Origin: Rudaeicoccus suwonensis
GTDB taxonomy: Bacteria; Actinomycetota; Actinomycetes; Actinomycetales; Dermatophilaceae
Direction of reading: 5' to 3'
DNA length: 64,000 nucleotides
Assembly: GCF_007829035.1 (NCBI RefSeq)
Contig: NZ_VIVQ01000002.1
Location: 186,001-250,000, forward strand
Of the stretch, positions 35,129-45,014 are shown piece after piece. A program made the translations under genes and the position numbers. The first letter of the stretch is position 1. The number at the start of each line of letters is the position of its first letter. Under the pieces are notes generated by a model. The model saw only the letters and a list, made by a program, of their open reading frames with translations, ran no database searches and was not told the origin of the DNA.

Positions 35129-35557
35129 ATGGAACCTCGCGTCAGCTTCATCACTCTCGCCGTCGCCGACCGCGACGCCAGCCGCCGCTTCTACGTCGAG
35201 GGGCTCGGCTGGCCGGCTGCCTTCGACGACATCGACGTGATCATGCTGCAGGTCGGGCCGCAGCTGGTGCTGTCGCTGTGGGAGCGCGACGCCTTCGCGG
35301 CCGAGGTGGGCGAGCAACCGTCGTCCGGTCTGGCACCGATCACCCTCGCCCACAACGTGGCCACCCGCACGGAGGTCGATGCCGCCCTTGAGCAGGCCCG
35401 CCGGGCGGGCGCCAGCAGCGTCACCGCTGCCGAGCACCGCGAGTGGGGCGGCTACAGCGGCTACTTCGCCGATCCCGACGGGTTCCGCTGGGAGGTCTGT
35501 TGGAATCCCGGCGAGATCGGCAAAGTGGTGCTGCCCGAGGTGTCCGAGCACGGCTGA
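35129..35557 (+). CDS. VOC/glyoxalase-like protein
   Basis: 142 residues from ATG 35129. Two beta-alpha-beta-beta-beta modules: VSFITLAVADRDASRRFYVEGLGWPAAFDDIDVIMLQVGPQLVLSLW and ITLAHNVATRTEVDAALEQARRAGASSV...GYSGYFADPDGFRWEVCWNP. The ending is typical of the vicinal oxygen chelate family, whose members include lyases, dioxygenases and resistance proteins. It is transcribed against the hut genes, converging with hutU (six-base gap), so it is not part of that operon. Confidence 0.82.
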   Translation: MEPRVSFITLAVADRDASRRFYVEGLGWPAAFDDIDVIMLQVGPQLVLSLWERDAFAAEVGEQPSSGLAPITLAHNVATRTEVDAALEQARRAGASSVTAAEHREWGGYSGYFADPDGFRWEVCWNPGEIGKVVLPEVSEHG

Positions 35558-35563
35558 ACCGGC

Positions 35564-37219
<1,656 letters not shown>

Positions 37220-37325
37220 CGTCAAACTCCCTGTCTCTTCTGCGTTTTCGAATCTGAATCCTGTTGATGAAGCTGGTTGGTCAACGGCACGGGATCGGCA
37301 TACGCGCCGATGCGCACCTGCTGGG

Positions 37326-38864
37326 TCATGCCAGGGGACCCGCGGCCTGCTGTGCCGCTGCGCGGACGTTGCCGTCGGCGACCGATGCCACGACCGACTC
37401 GATCTCGGGCGACAGGAACCGGTCGGCGCCGGGTCCTGGCACGGCCAGTTCGTCGATGACGGCCACCGCGACCGGGCCGGGCTGCAACGGAGCCCGCAGC
37501 TGTATGCCGCGCGCCGCCGTGAGCAACTCGATCGCGAGGACGCGGGTGAGTCCGTCGACCGCGCGGCGCAACTTGCGCGCGCCGGCCCAACCCATCGACA
37601 CGTGGTCCTCCTGCATCGCGCTGCTGGGGATCGAGTCGACGCTCGCGGGAGCCGCAAGACGCTTGAGTTCGCTGACGACACCGGCCGCGGTGTACTGCGC
37701 GATCATCAGACCCGAATCGGTGCCCGGGTCGTCGGCCAGGAACGGCGGCAGACCGTGGTTGCGCGCGACGTCGAGGAACCGGTCGGTGCGCCGCTCGCTC
37801 ATCGACGCGACGTCGGCGATCACGATCGCGAGGAAGTCGAGCACGTAGGCGACGGGCGCACCGTGGAAGTTGCCGTTGGATTCGACACGTCCGTCGAGGG
37901 TGACGACCGGGTTGTCGACGGCGGCCGCCAGCTCACGTTCGGCGACGGTGACGGCGTGGGCGAGGGTGTCCCGCGCGGCGCCGTGCACCTGCGGCGAGCA
38001 GCGCAGCGAATACGCATCCTGCACGCGGGTGCAGGCGTTCGGGTCACGGTGGGAGTCTCGGATTCCGCTGTCCTTCAGCACCTTTCGCAGGTTCTCCGCA
38101 GACAGCGCCTGACCCGGGTGGGGTCGCAGCGCCTGCAGATCTGCGGCGAAGACGTCGTCTGTGCCGAGCAGTCCCTCGACGCTCATGCCGGCGGCGATGT
38201 CTGCCGTGGTGAGGAGCATCGACAGGTCGTCGATGGCCAGGCACAGCTGGCCGAGCATGCCGTCGGTGCCGTTGATGAGGGCCAAACCCTCTTTCTCCTG
38301 CAGGACGACCGGCTCGAGTCCGGCGGCGGCGAAGGCCTCGGAGGTCGACATGAGCCGGCCCTGCGCGTCGTGCACCTCGTCCTCACCCATCAGCGCAAGT
38401 GCGCAGTGCGCCAGCGGCGCGAGGTCACCGGAGCAACCGAGCGAACCGTACTCGCGCACCACGGGGGTGATCCCCGCGTTGAGCATTGCGACATACAGCT
38501 CGAGGGTCTGCGGGCGGATCCCGGTGCGGCCGGTCGCCAGGGTCGAGATGCGCAGCAGCATCAGCGCGCGCACCACCTCGCGCTCCACGGGTGCGCCGGA
38601 GCCGGCGGCGTGTGATGCGACCAGGCTGCGCTGCAGTCGTTGGCGCTTTTCGAGCGGGATGTGCGTGTTGGCGAGTGCGCCGAATCCGGTGGAGATGCCG
38701 TAGTGCGGCACCGTGTCGTTCGCCAGTGCCTCGATGATCTCCCGGCTGCGCGCCACCTCGGCCCGCGATTCGTCGCTCAGCTCGATCTGCGCGCCACCCC
38801 GGGCGACAGCAACGACATCGGCAATGCTCAGCGGGCCGATGCCCACGGTGATCGTCTCGGTCAT
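37326..38864 (-). CDS. hutH: Histidine ammonia-lyase
   Basis: 512 residues from ATG 38864. The MIO cofactor precursor reads [14 protein letters not shown], that is Cys144-Ser145-Gly146 instead of the common Ala-Ser-Gly. Other family blocks: [42 protein letters not shown] and [19 protein letters not shown]. It removes ammonia from histidine to give urocanate, the entry step. No Shine-Dalgarno is visible; GACACT ends six bases before the ATG. Divergent from the IclR gene. Confidence 0.94.
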   Translation of the reverse strand: MTETITVGIGPLSIADVVAVARGGAQIELSDESRAEVARSREIIEALANDTVPHYGISTGFGALANTHIPLEKRQRLQRSLVASHAAGSGAPVEREVVRALMLLRISTLATGRTGIRPQTLELYVAMLNAGITPVVREYGSLGCSGDLAPLAHCALALMGEDEVHDAQGRLMSTSEAFAAAGLEPVVLQEKEGLALINGTDGMLGQLCLAIDDLSMLLTTADIAAGMSVEGLLGTDDVFAADLQALRPHPGQALSAENLRKVLKDSGIRDSHRDPNACTRVQDAYSLRCSPQVHGAARDTLAHAVTVAERELAAAVDNPVVTLDGRVESNGNFHGAPVAYVLDFLAIVIADVASMSERRTDRFLDVARNHGLPPFLADDPGTDSGLMIAQYTAAGVVSELKRLAAPASVDSIPSSAMQEDHVSMGWAGARKLRRAVDGLTRVLAIELLTAARGIQLRAPLQPGPVAVAVIDELAVPGPGADRFLSPEIESVVASVADGNVRAAAQQAAGPLA

Positions 38865-38918
38865 ACGGCAAGTGTCCGGCTGTCGGCCGACGTCGGACAG
38901 TGCGTTCACCGACTTCTT

Positions 38919-38934
38919 GTCTCAGATCTGGGAC
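38919..38934. promoter_or_regulatory. Palindromic operator between hutH and the IclR gene
   Basis: GTCTCAGATCTGGGAC is a 16-base inverted repeat with one mismatched pair, centred in the 80-base divergent gap; on both sides GACACT precedes the start codons by six or seven bases. A likely IclR binding site. Confidence 0.55.
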
Positions 38935-38944
38935 ACTGTGCTGT

Positions 38945-39715
38945 ATGTCGTCCGCCCCTGCCGCGACCGAGGTCGTCGCCCTCTTGCAGCTCATCGGGCG
39001 CCACGCATCGCCCCAACCCGCCGCGGCGCTCGCGCGCGAACTGGGCCTGCCGCGATCGACTACGTACCGCTTGCTCGGCGTACTGCGCGACGCCGGACTG
39101 GTGACCCACGCAGAGAACGACCAGCGGTGGGGACTGGGGCCTGCGGCATACGAACTCGGGTCGGCGTACTCCAGACAGGCTCCGCTGCAACGGATTTCGC
39201 GTCCTGTGCTGGCGCGGTTGATCGACGCGACCACACACAACGCGCATCTGGCCGTCCTGCACGGACGCGACGTGCTCTATGTCATCGAGGAGCGCGCGCC
39301 TCGGCGACCCTCGCTCGTGACCGACGTCGGCGTGCGCCTGCCGGCGTCACTGACCGCTTCGGGACTGGCGATGCTGGCGGCGCTGCCATCGCAGCAGGTG
39401 CGTGCACTGTTCCCGTCACGTGACTCGTTCGTGCAGCGCCAGGGCCGCGGGCCGGCGTCGCTGACGGCGCTGCAGTCCGAACTGGCTCAGGTGCGAAGGC
39501 GTGGCTATGCCGTCGAAAGTGATTCGGTGACAGCGGGTTTCGCTTCTTTCGCAGTTGCGGTGCTCGATCACAACGCCCTTCCCGTGGCAGGCGTCGCTGT
39601 CACCTATCCGCATGCCGACACGCCGGAGACGGCCCCGCTTGCGGAGGCCGTTGTCGCAGCAGCCGCCGAGCTCAGCACGCGACTAGGGCATCGTCCGACG
39701 GCGCGCGCAACCTGA
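38945..39715 (+). CDS. IclR-family regulator of the hut genes
   Basis: 256 residues from ATG 38945. N-terminal winged helix: EVVALLQLIGRHASPQPAAALARELGLPRSTTYRLLGVLRDAGLVTHAENDQRWGLGPAAYELG. C-terminal GAF-like effector domain: LIDATTHNAHLAVLHGRDVLYVIEERAPRRPSLVTDVGVRLPASLTASGLAMLAALP and later GYAVESDSVTAGFASFAVAVLDHN. Its divergent position with a shared palindrome makes it the probable local regulator of histidine use, sensing urocanate or a related intermediate. Confidence 0.88.
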   Translation: MSSAPAATEVVALLQLIGRHASPQPAAALARELGLPRSTTYRLLGVLRDAGLVTHAENDQRWGLGPAAYELGSAYSRQAPLQRISRPVLARLIDATTHNAHLAVLHGRDVLYVIEERAPRRPSLVTDVGVRLPASLTASGLAMLAALPSQQVRALFPSRDSFVQRQGRGPASLTALQSELAQVRRRGYAVESDSVTAGFASFAVAVLDHNALPVAGVAVTYPHADTPETAPLAEAVVAAAAELSTRLGHRPTARAT

Positions 39716-39728
39716 GAGACTGCCGACC

Positions 39729-40889
39729 ATGCCAACGACAGTCGTGCTCGCCGGAGGCCGGTCCAGCCGGTTCGGCGATGACAAGACCCGTGCGCTCCTG
39801 CGCGAGCGTCCGCTGCTGGATCAGGCGCTCGACGGATTGCCCGAGACCTCGCGCATCATCGTCGTCGGAGAACCGCGCGACACCGACCGCACCGTCGAGT
39901 GGGTGCGCGAATCTCCCTCGTTCTCAGGACCGTTGGCCGCTCTCGCCGCAGCTCTGCCACTCATCACCGACGACGAGTTCGCGCTGATCGCCGCCGACAT
40001 GCCGTATGCCGCCACCGCCCTGCCGGAGTTGCGCCTCACCTTGCGCAGCGGCCCGGCCGACGCCGTCGTCGCCACCGACGCGGACGGCCGTCGCCAACCA
40101 CTGCTGGCGGCATACCGCACGGCTGCCGCCCGTCGAGGCATGCCGACGGATCCGACCGACCAGCCGATGCGTGCGTTGCTGCAGCAACTGACGGTCACCA
40201 CGCTGCCGGTCGAGGACTCGGCCGTCTGGGATGTCGACACCGTCGAGGACCTGCACGCGATGGAACGCCGACAGCGGGAAGCCGACCTGGTGACGTACTA
40301 CGACGCGGAGGCCACGGACCGGCGCGACCACCCGCTGCCTGAGCAGCGCATCGACCATCGCGACGCCTTCATCACGGTGCTGCACGCGGAAGGTCGCGAG
40401 CGGGTGCTGGAGGTCGGCACCGGGCCAGGTCGCGACGCGATCGGGTTTCGAGACGCGGGATTCCAGCTGCGCGGGGTCGACCTCGCACCCGCGAGCGTGG
40501 CTGTATGCCGCACCGCAGGTCTCGACGTGCAGGTCGCGTCAGCGCTCGAATTACCTTTTGCGACAGGCAGTTTCGATGCGGCATACACGGCGAGCACTCT
40601 CTTGCACGTTGCAGATGCGGATCTGCCGACAGCGCTCGGCGAGATCGTCCGTGTCGTGACGCCGGGTGCTCCCGTCGCGATCGGACTCTGGGGCGCTCCG
40701 CAGTCGCGGACCGAACACTGGGGCGGTGGCCATTACGGGCCGGCGCGCTTCTTCGCGCTGCGCAGTGACGAGGTGCTGCGGGATGCGGTCACCAAGCACG
40801 GCAGGATCGAACGTTTCGAGACCTGGCCGGCAACCGACGGCACCGACCTGCACTACCAATGGCTGGTGCTGCGCACTCCGCGCGACTGA
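39729..40889 (+). CDS. Fusion of MobA-like nucleotidyltransferase and SAM methyltransferase
   Basis: 386 residues. Residues 1-180 resemble MobA: LAGGRSSRFGDDKTRALLRERPLLD (nucleotide loop), DEFALIAADMPYAA (metal site) and DADGRRQPLLAAY. Residues 200-386 are a class I methyltransferase: RVLEVGTGPGRDAIGFRDAGFQLRGVDLAPASVAVCR, ALELPFATGSFDAAYTASTLLHV. MobA proteins attach GMP to molybdopterin and are normally about 190 residues alone. No other molybdenum cofactor gene is in the window, so the joint substrate is open; it might act on another nucleotidyl-linked small molecule. Confidence 0.82.
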   Translation: MPTTVVLAGGRSSRFGDDKTRALLRERPLLDQALDGLPETSRIIVVGEPRDTDRTVEWVRESPSFSGPLAALAAALPLITDDEFALIAADMPYAATALPELRLTLRSGPADAVVATDADGRRQPLLAAYRTAAARRGMPTDPTDQPMRALLQQLTVTTLPVEDSAVWDVDTVEDLHAMERRQREADLVTYYDAEATDRRDHPLPEQRIDHRDAFITVLHAEGRERVLEVGTGPGRDAIGFRDAGFQLRGVDLAPASVAVCRTAGLDVQVASALELPFATGSFDAAYTASTLLHVADADLPTALGEIVRVVTPGAPVAIGLWGAPQSRTEHWGGGHYGPARFFALRSDEVLRDAVTKHGRIERFETWPATDGTDLHYQWLVLRTPRD

Positions 40890-41513
40890 TCACTTCACCC
40901 ACAGCAAAAGTGTCGCTAAATCGTCGTTCGAAAGTCTTACAGCTACGCCGTTGTAGGCGCGCTTCGGTTTCGGAAGTGCGAAGAAAGTTCTGGACCTTCC
41001 GTTGGAGAGCCACCAGAGGAACGCTGAGGGCCACACTCTTCTCGCAGGTAGCGGCGAGGATTCGGTGAAGACGATGATGTACTCGTCGCCCGTCATACCA
41101 AAGTTGAGTCCGGCCACTCTCAGCGATCCATGCCGGCCTCGACTGGGAAGGTTACCGGCCGCCTGAACATCTCGCATCAAGCTCCTATCGAGAACGAGTT
41201 CATGCCTGAACGCAGCAGGTGCCCTGATCGAAAACGAATGCTCCGTCACGACAAGGGTGGCGGGGATTGACGACAGCGCCATGCTTGCCGCCAACACCTC
41301 TAGCAGAAAAAACAGCGCGAGAGACGCACCGGATCCTCTGGATTCGCCACCGGCATGGCCAACCGACACGATGACGATGACGATTCCAGCAATGGCTAGC
41401 GTGATTACAAGAACGATTGTGCTGATGGCCGGACTCTTTGTACGGATCGCCCGAGACCGAGGAGTGCTCACTCGGTCCGCCCGTTCCACGTCCTGGCAAT
41501 CAGCCTCATTCAC
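40890..41513 (-). CDS. Membrane protein of unknown function, lower GC
   Basis: 207 residues from GTG 41513. Two hydrophobic helices (ISTIVLVITLAIAGIVIVIVSV and SLALFFLLEVLAASMALSSI) are followed by a soluble part with several beta strands (TLVVTEHSFSIRAPAAF...LRVAGLNFGMTGDEYIIVFTE) that might be a PH-like fold. I do not recognise the family. Base composition is visibly lower in GC than the neighbours, hinting at acquisition. It converges with the MobA fusion with no gap. Confidence 0.55.
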   Translation of the reverse strand: MNEADCQDVERADRVSTPRSRAIRTKSPAISTIVLVITLAIAGIVIVIVSVGHAGGESRGSGASLALFFLLEVLAASMALSSIPATLVVTEHSFSIRAPAAFRHELVLDRSLMRDVQAAGNLPSRGRHGSLRVAGLNFGMTGDEYIIVFTESSPLPARRVWPSAFLWWLSNGRSRTFFALPKPKRAYNGVAVRLSNDDLATLLLWVK

Positions 41514-41629
41514 ACATCATCGCCTCATCTACTTCAACGACGTCGCAGCTATACGGAAAGCCGACTTCGTCACAGTGCGATGGAGGGGCGCCCGTAGCAG
41601 TCCCATCTCCCGACCGTGGCCCTCCGGCG

Positions 41630-41635
41630 TAGCGT
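41630..41635 (+). promoter_or_regulatory. Putative -10 box of a leaderless quinone oxidoreductase transcript
   Basis: TAGCGT ends seven bases before the ATG at 41643; there is no Shine-Dalgarno sequence. Confidence 0.45.
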
Positions 41636-41642
41636 CGACACC

Positions 41643-42611
41643 ATGCGTGCGATCACCCTGCCGAGCTTCGGCGACGAAACCGCTCTGACCCTCGCCGACG
41701 TTCCAGCGCCCGAGCCGGCCGCCGGCGAAGTCGTCATCGCCGTGGCCGCCGCCGGCGTCAACCGCGCGGATCTGCTGCAACGGCAAGGGCATTACCCGCC
41801 GCCGAAGGGTGAGTCCGAGATCCCCGGCCTCGAAGTCAGCGGCACCGTCACCTCACTGGGCGAGGGCGTCACCGAGTGGCAGGTGGGCGATGGGGTCTGC
41901 GCTCTGCTCGCCGGCGGCGGATATGCCGAAGAGGTCGTCGTGCCGGCCGGTCAGCTGCTGCCGGTGCCGCGCGGGGTCGATCTCGTCGACGCCGCAGCTC
42001 TGCCGGAAGTCGTGTGCACCGTGTGGTCGAACGTCTTCATGGCGGCGCGATTGCAGCCGGACGAGTTGCTGCTCGTCCACGGCGGATCCAGCGGCATCGG
42101 CACTATGGCGATCCAGCTGGCGAAAGCCTGTGGCGCCCGAGTCGCGATCACCGCCGGAAGCCCCGAAAAGCTGCGCCGTTGCTCAGAACTCGGCGCCGAC
42201 ATCGTCATCAACTACCGCGAGAGCGACTTTGTCGACGTGGTCCGGGAGGCGGGTGGAGCCGACGTGATCCTCGACGTGATCGGCGCGAAGTACCTCGCCC
42301 GGAATCTGCAGGCGCTCGCGCTCGACGGCAGGCTCGCCATCATCGGCATGCAGGGCGGCGCGAATGCCGAACTCGACATACGTGCGCTGATGGCCAAGCG
42401 CGGCAGCATCATCGCCACCGGCCTGCGAGCGCGCAGCCGGGAGAACAAGGCGTCGGTCGTCGCGACCGTCCGCGCCAATGCCTGGCCGTTGCTGGAGGAC
42501 GGCACGGTACGCCCCGTCATACAGACCCGGATGCCGCTGGACCGGGCCGCGGACGCGCACCGGCTGCTGCAGGAATCCAGCCACGTGGGCAAGGTCCTGC
42601 TGACGACCTGA
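41643..42611 (+). CDS. NAD(P)H:quinone oxidoreductase (PIG3-like, zinc-free MDR family)
   Basis: 322 residues. Medium-chain reductase without zinc ligands: PAPEPAAGEVVIAVAAAGVNRADLLQRQGHYPPPKGESEIPGLEVSGTV, LPEVVCTVWSNVF, the Rossmann loop VHGGSSGIGTMAIQLAKACGARVAITAGS and NYRESDFVDVV. The pattern NRADLLQRQGHYPPP is typical of the PIG3/TP53I3-like branch. It reduces quinones with NADPH in the cytosol. Single gene. Confidence 0.9.
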   Translation: MRAITLPSFGDETALTLADVPAPEPAAGEVVIAVAAAGVNRADLLQRQGHYPPPKGESEIPGLEVSGTVTSLGEGVTEWQVGDGVCALLAGGGYAEEVVVPAGQLLPVPRGVDLVDAAALPEVVCTVWSNVFMAARLQPDELLLVHGGSSGIGTMAIQLAKACGARVAITAGSPEKLRRCSELGADIVINYRESDFVDVVREAGGADVILDVIGAKYLARNLQALALDGRLAIIGMQGGANAELDIRALMAKRGSIIATGLRARSRENKASVVATVRANAWPLLEDGTVRPVIQTRMPLDRAADAHRLLQESSHVGKVLLTT

Positions 42612-42649
42612 GCCGCCGGAGAGTCTCGGCGACGAACCGCTGAGGCAGG

Positions 42650-43228
42650 ATGGAGGGCATGACGCCTGATCCTGAAAACTCAGATGAGCAGCGCTTCGTG
42701 GTCGTCACCCAGGACGGCATGGGGGTGGCCGCGCGCAGCCGCGACGACAACGCCGAGGCCGCGGACGGTGACGAGCAGCGCGACGACAACCCCGCCGACC
42801 TGGTCGAGCAGCCCGCGAAGGTCATGCGCATCGGCTCGATGATCAAGCAGTTGCTCGAGGAAGTCCGCAACGCACCCCTGGACGACGCCGGTCGCAGACG
42901 ACTGGCCGACATCCACCAGCGGTCCATCGGTGAGCTGAAGGAAGGCCTCGCGCCCGAACTCGTCGAAGAACTCGACCGCATCGCGCTGCCGTTCACCGAG
43001 GAGACACCGAGCGACGCCGAACTGCGGATCGCCCAGGCACAGCTCGTCGGCTGGCTGGAGGGGCTCTTCCACGGCATACAGACCGCGATCGTCGCCCAGC
43101 AGATGGCGGCACAGGCACAGCTCCAGGCGATGCGGCGCGGGCTGCCGGCCGGGCATTCCGGCGGTCAGGGCTCACCGATGCAACTGCCGGACGACGGACC
43201 CGCGTCACCGACGGGTCAGTACCTGTGA
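42650..43228 (+). CDS. bpa: Bacterial proteasome activator Bpa
   Basis: 192 residues (ATG 42659 is a second start option). The central DUF2587 region PADLVEQPAKVMRIGSMIKQLLEEVRNAPLDDAGRRRLADIHQRSIGELKEGLAPELVEELDRIALPF...LRIAQAQLVGWLEGLFHGIQTAIVAQQMAAQAQL forms the four-helix bundle of Bpa/PafE. The C-terminus ends in GQYL, the motif that docks on the 20S proteasome and opens its gate. It activates ATP-independent degradation of unfolded proteins. It marks the host as a proteasome-bearing actinobacterium. Confidence 0.93.
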   Translation: MEGMTPDPENSDEQRFVVVTQDGMGVAARSRDDNAEAADGDEQRDDNPADLVEQPAKVMRIGSMIKQLLEEVRNAPLDDAGRRRLADIHQRSIGELKEGLAPELVEELDRIALPFTEETPSDAELRIAQAQLVGWLEGLFHGIQTAIVAQQMAAQAQLQAMRRGLPAGHSGGQGSPMQLPDDGPASPTGQYL

Positions 43229-43240
43229 CCCGTCGCATCG

Positions 43241-44416
43241 ATGTCTGAAGGGACCGAGCGGAACGGCACCAGCCGGGGCACGCCCTGGCTGCTCGGCATC
43301 AGCGCATTCCTCGTCGTGCGCGCGGTCGGACTGATCTGGCTGGCGTATGTCGGCCACCGTCAGTCCAAGAGCATCCGCAACCTCCTCAGCGTCTGGGACG
43401 GCAAGTGGATGCTGGCCCTTGCACAGTACGGATACAACGGCATACCAAAGACATTCGTCGATGCGCGCGGTCTGCACACCTCCGACACGGCATACGCATT
43501 TTTCCCCGGCTACCCCTGGGCGGTGGCCGCCGCCAGCCACGTTCCCGGCATCTCGGTATTCGGGGCGGCAATCCTGACGAGTGTCGTCTCAGGTGCGCTG
43601 GCCTCGGTTGCGGCATATCGCATCGGGCAGTGGTGCCTGCTGCGCGCCCGGCCCGGCGATCATGCGACCGGAGAACGCGTCGGCCTGCTCGCTGCGGTGC
43701 TGTTCGCCGCGACCCCGATGAGCATCGTGTTGACGATGGCCTACACGGAGGCGCTCTACTGTGCGCTCGCCGGTTGGGCGCTGGTGATGGTGCTGGAACG
43801 ACGGTGGGTCGCCACCGGTGTGCTGACCCTGCTCGCCGGGCTGTCCCGCACCACCGTCGTCGCCCTGATCGCCGTCGTCGCGATCGCGGCCGCCATCGAC
43901 TGGTGGGGCAACCGTCGTGACTGGCGGCCACTCGTCGCGATCGTGCTCTCGCCGATCGGCTGGCTCTTCTGGATCTTCGTCGTCGCTGTGCGCACGGGCT
44001 CTCCGCTGGGCTGGTTCCACGTCCAATCCACCGGCTGGAACACGGGATTCGACTTCGGCAAGGCGACGATCGACTATCTCGTCGACACGCTGGCCACCAA
44101 CAACACGACAGGCGACGTGGTCACCGCCTGGGTGATCCTGGCGACGATCGCGCTCGTGGCGATCGCCTTCGCCAGCCGGTTGCCCTGGCAGGTCAGCGTG
44201 TATGGCGCAGCCGTCGCCTTCACCGTGCTGGCCTCCAACGGCCTGATGAATTCACGCGCACGACTGCTGCTCCCGGCATACGTGCTGTTGATCCCGGTGG
44301 CGATCGGTCTGGCGCACCGATCCGAGCGCACCCAACTCGCCGCGGGTATCGCGGTGACCGCCGTCAGCGCGTGGTTCGGCGCATACATGCTCGCTGTCTA
44401 TCCCTACGCGATTTAA
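43241..44416 (+). CDS. PIG-V-like polytopic mannosyltransferase
   Basis: 391 residues with about ten membrane helices. The first extracytoplasmic loop carries LLSVWDGKWMLALAQYGYN, close to the WDGxWY element of PIG-V/GPI mannosyltransferase II and related GT-C enzymes, followed by FFPGYPW. Members transfer mannose from a polyprenyl phosphate donor to a lipid or glycan acceptor on the outer face of the membrane. The acceptor is unknown. It starts 12 bases after bpa, so may be co-transcribed. Confidence 0.75.
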   Translation: MSEGTERNGTSRGTPWLLGISAFLVVRAVGLIWLAYVGHRQSKSIRNLLSVWDGKWMLALAQYGYNGIPKTFVDARGLHTSDTAYAFFPGYPWAVAAASHVPGISVFGAAILTSVVSGALASVAAYRIGQWCLLRARPGDHATGERVGLLAAVLFAATPMSIVLTMAYTEALYCALAGWALVMVLERRWVATGVLTLLAGLSRTTVVALIAVVAIAAAIDWWGNRRDWRPLVAIVLSPIGWLFWIFVVAVRTGSPLGWFHVQSTGWNTGFDFGKATIDYLVDTLATNNTTGDVVTAWVILATIALVAIAFASRLPWQVSVYGAAVAFTVLASNGLMNSRARLLLPAYVLLIPVAIGLAHRSERTQLAAGIAVTAVSAWFGAYMLAVYPYAI

Positions 44417-44436
44417 CCGCGTCTCCCACCACCTGA

Positions 44437-44769
44437 GCCCGCGGCCATCTGAGCTTCGCGCGCAAGGACTTCCAGGCGCAGGTGCCCTCGTGGGTGCCGG
44501 TCGACAAAGACCTCGTCGTCCTCGGATCAGGCGTTGTCGAGATTGCCTTCGGGCTCGCGTATGCCGCGCTGCCGCAGCACCGTCGCGCGGTCGGCATCGG
44601 GCTCGCCGGTTTCTACACTGCGATCTTCCCCGGCAACATCGGTCAGTATGCCGAGCGTAGTGACGCGTTCGGCCTCGACACCGACCGTAAGCGCTTGGTG
44701 CGCTTGTTCTTCCAGCCTGCGCTGATCGCAGGTGCCTTGTGGGGCGCCGGTATCCCCTCCGGCGACTGA
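44437..44769 (+). pseudogene. 5'-truncated DoxX-like membrane protein
   Basis: The frame reads RGHLSFARKDFQAQVPSWVPVDKDLVVLGSGVVEIAFGLAYAALPQHRRAVGIGLAGFYTAIFPGNIGQY..., matching DoxX-like proteins whose first helix normally precedes GHL-F---DFQAQVP. Here a TGA at 44434 cuts the frame two codons upstream of that segment and no start codon precedes the homologous part; the first usable GTG is 44482, inside it. The first membrane helix is therefore missing. I read it as a remnant, though a shortened product from 44482 is possible. Confidence 0.65.
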
Positions 44770-44831
44770 ACGACGTCAACGCGAGCGCCTCATCCCCGAG
44801 ACTGACGACCACACCCGACAGCACCTCACCT

Positions 44832-44848
44832 ATCGCCGGACCGGCGAT
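44832..44848. terminator. Short hairpin after the DoxX remnant
   Basis: ATCGCCGG-A-CCGGCGAT forms a GC-rich stem, followed by TCCTCAGGTTAATTTC. A possible terminator in a 245-base gap that holds nothing else I can identify. Confidence 0.4.
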
Positions 44849-45014
44849 TCCTCAGGTTAATTTCAGCAAGTCCGAAGGATCTGGGATCTATCCCGTAGGC
44901 CGACTGCGCGGCTACGTTGCGGTCCGGGGAGACACCATCATCAAGTGACCGGCACCGGTCGATCGGTCGTGCATTCCCGCCACCGTCACGCCCGTCTTCG
45001 AAAGTGATCCCTCG

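Noticed and set aside
37220-37681. N-terminal extension of hutU to 37681
   Set aside because: It overlaps hutH, is Arg/Ser-rich noise, and the urocanase family begins at about the ATG 37219, which has a ribosome site.
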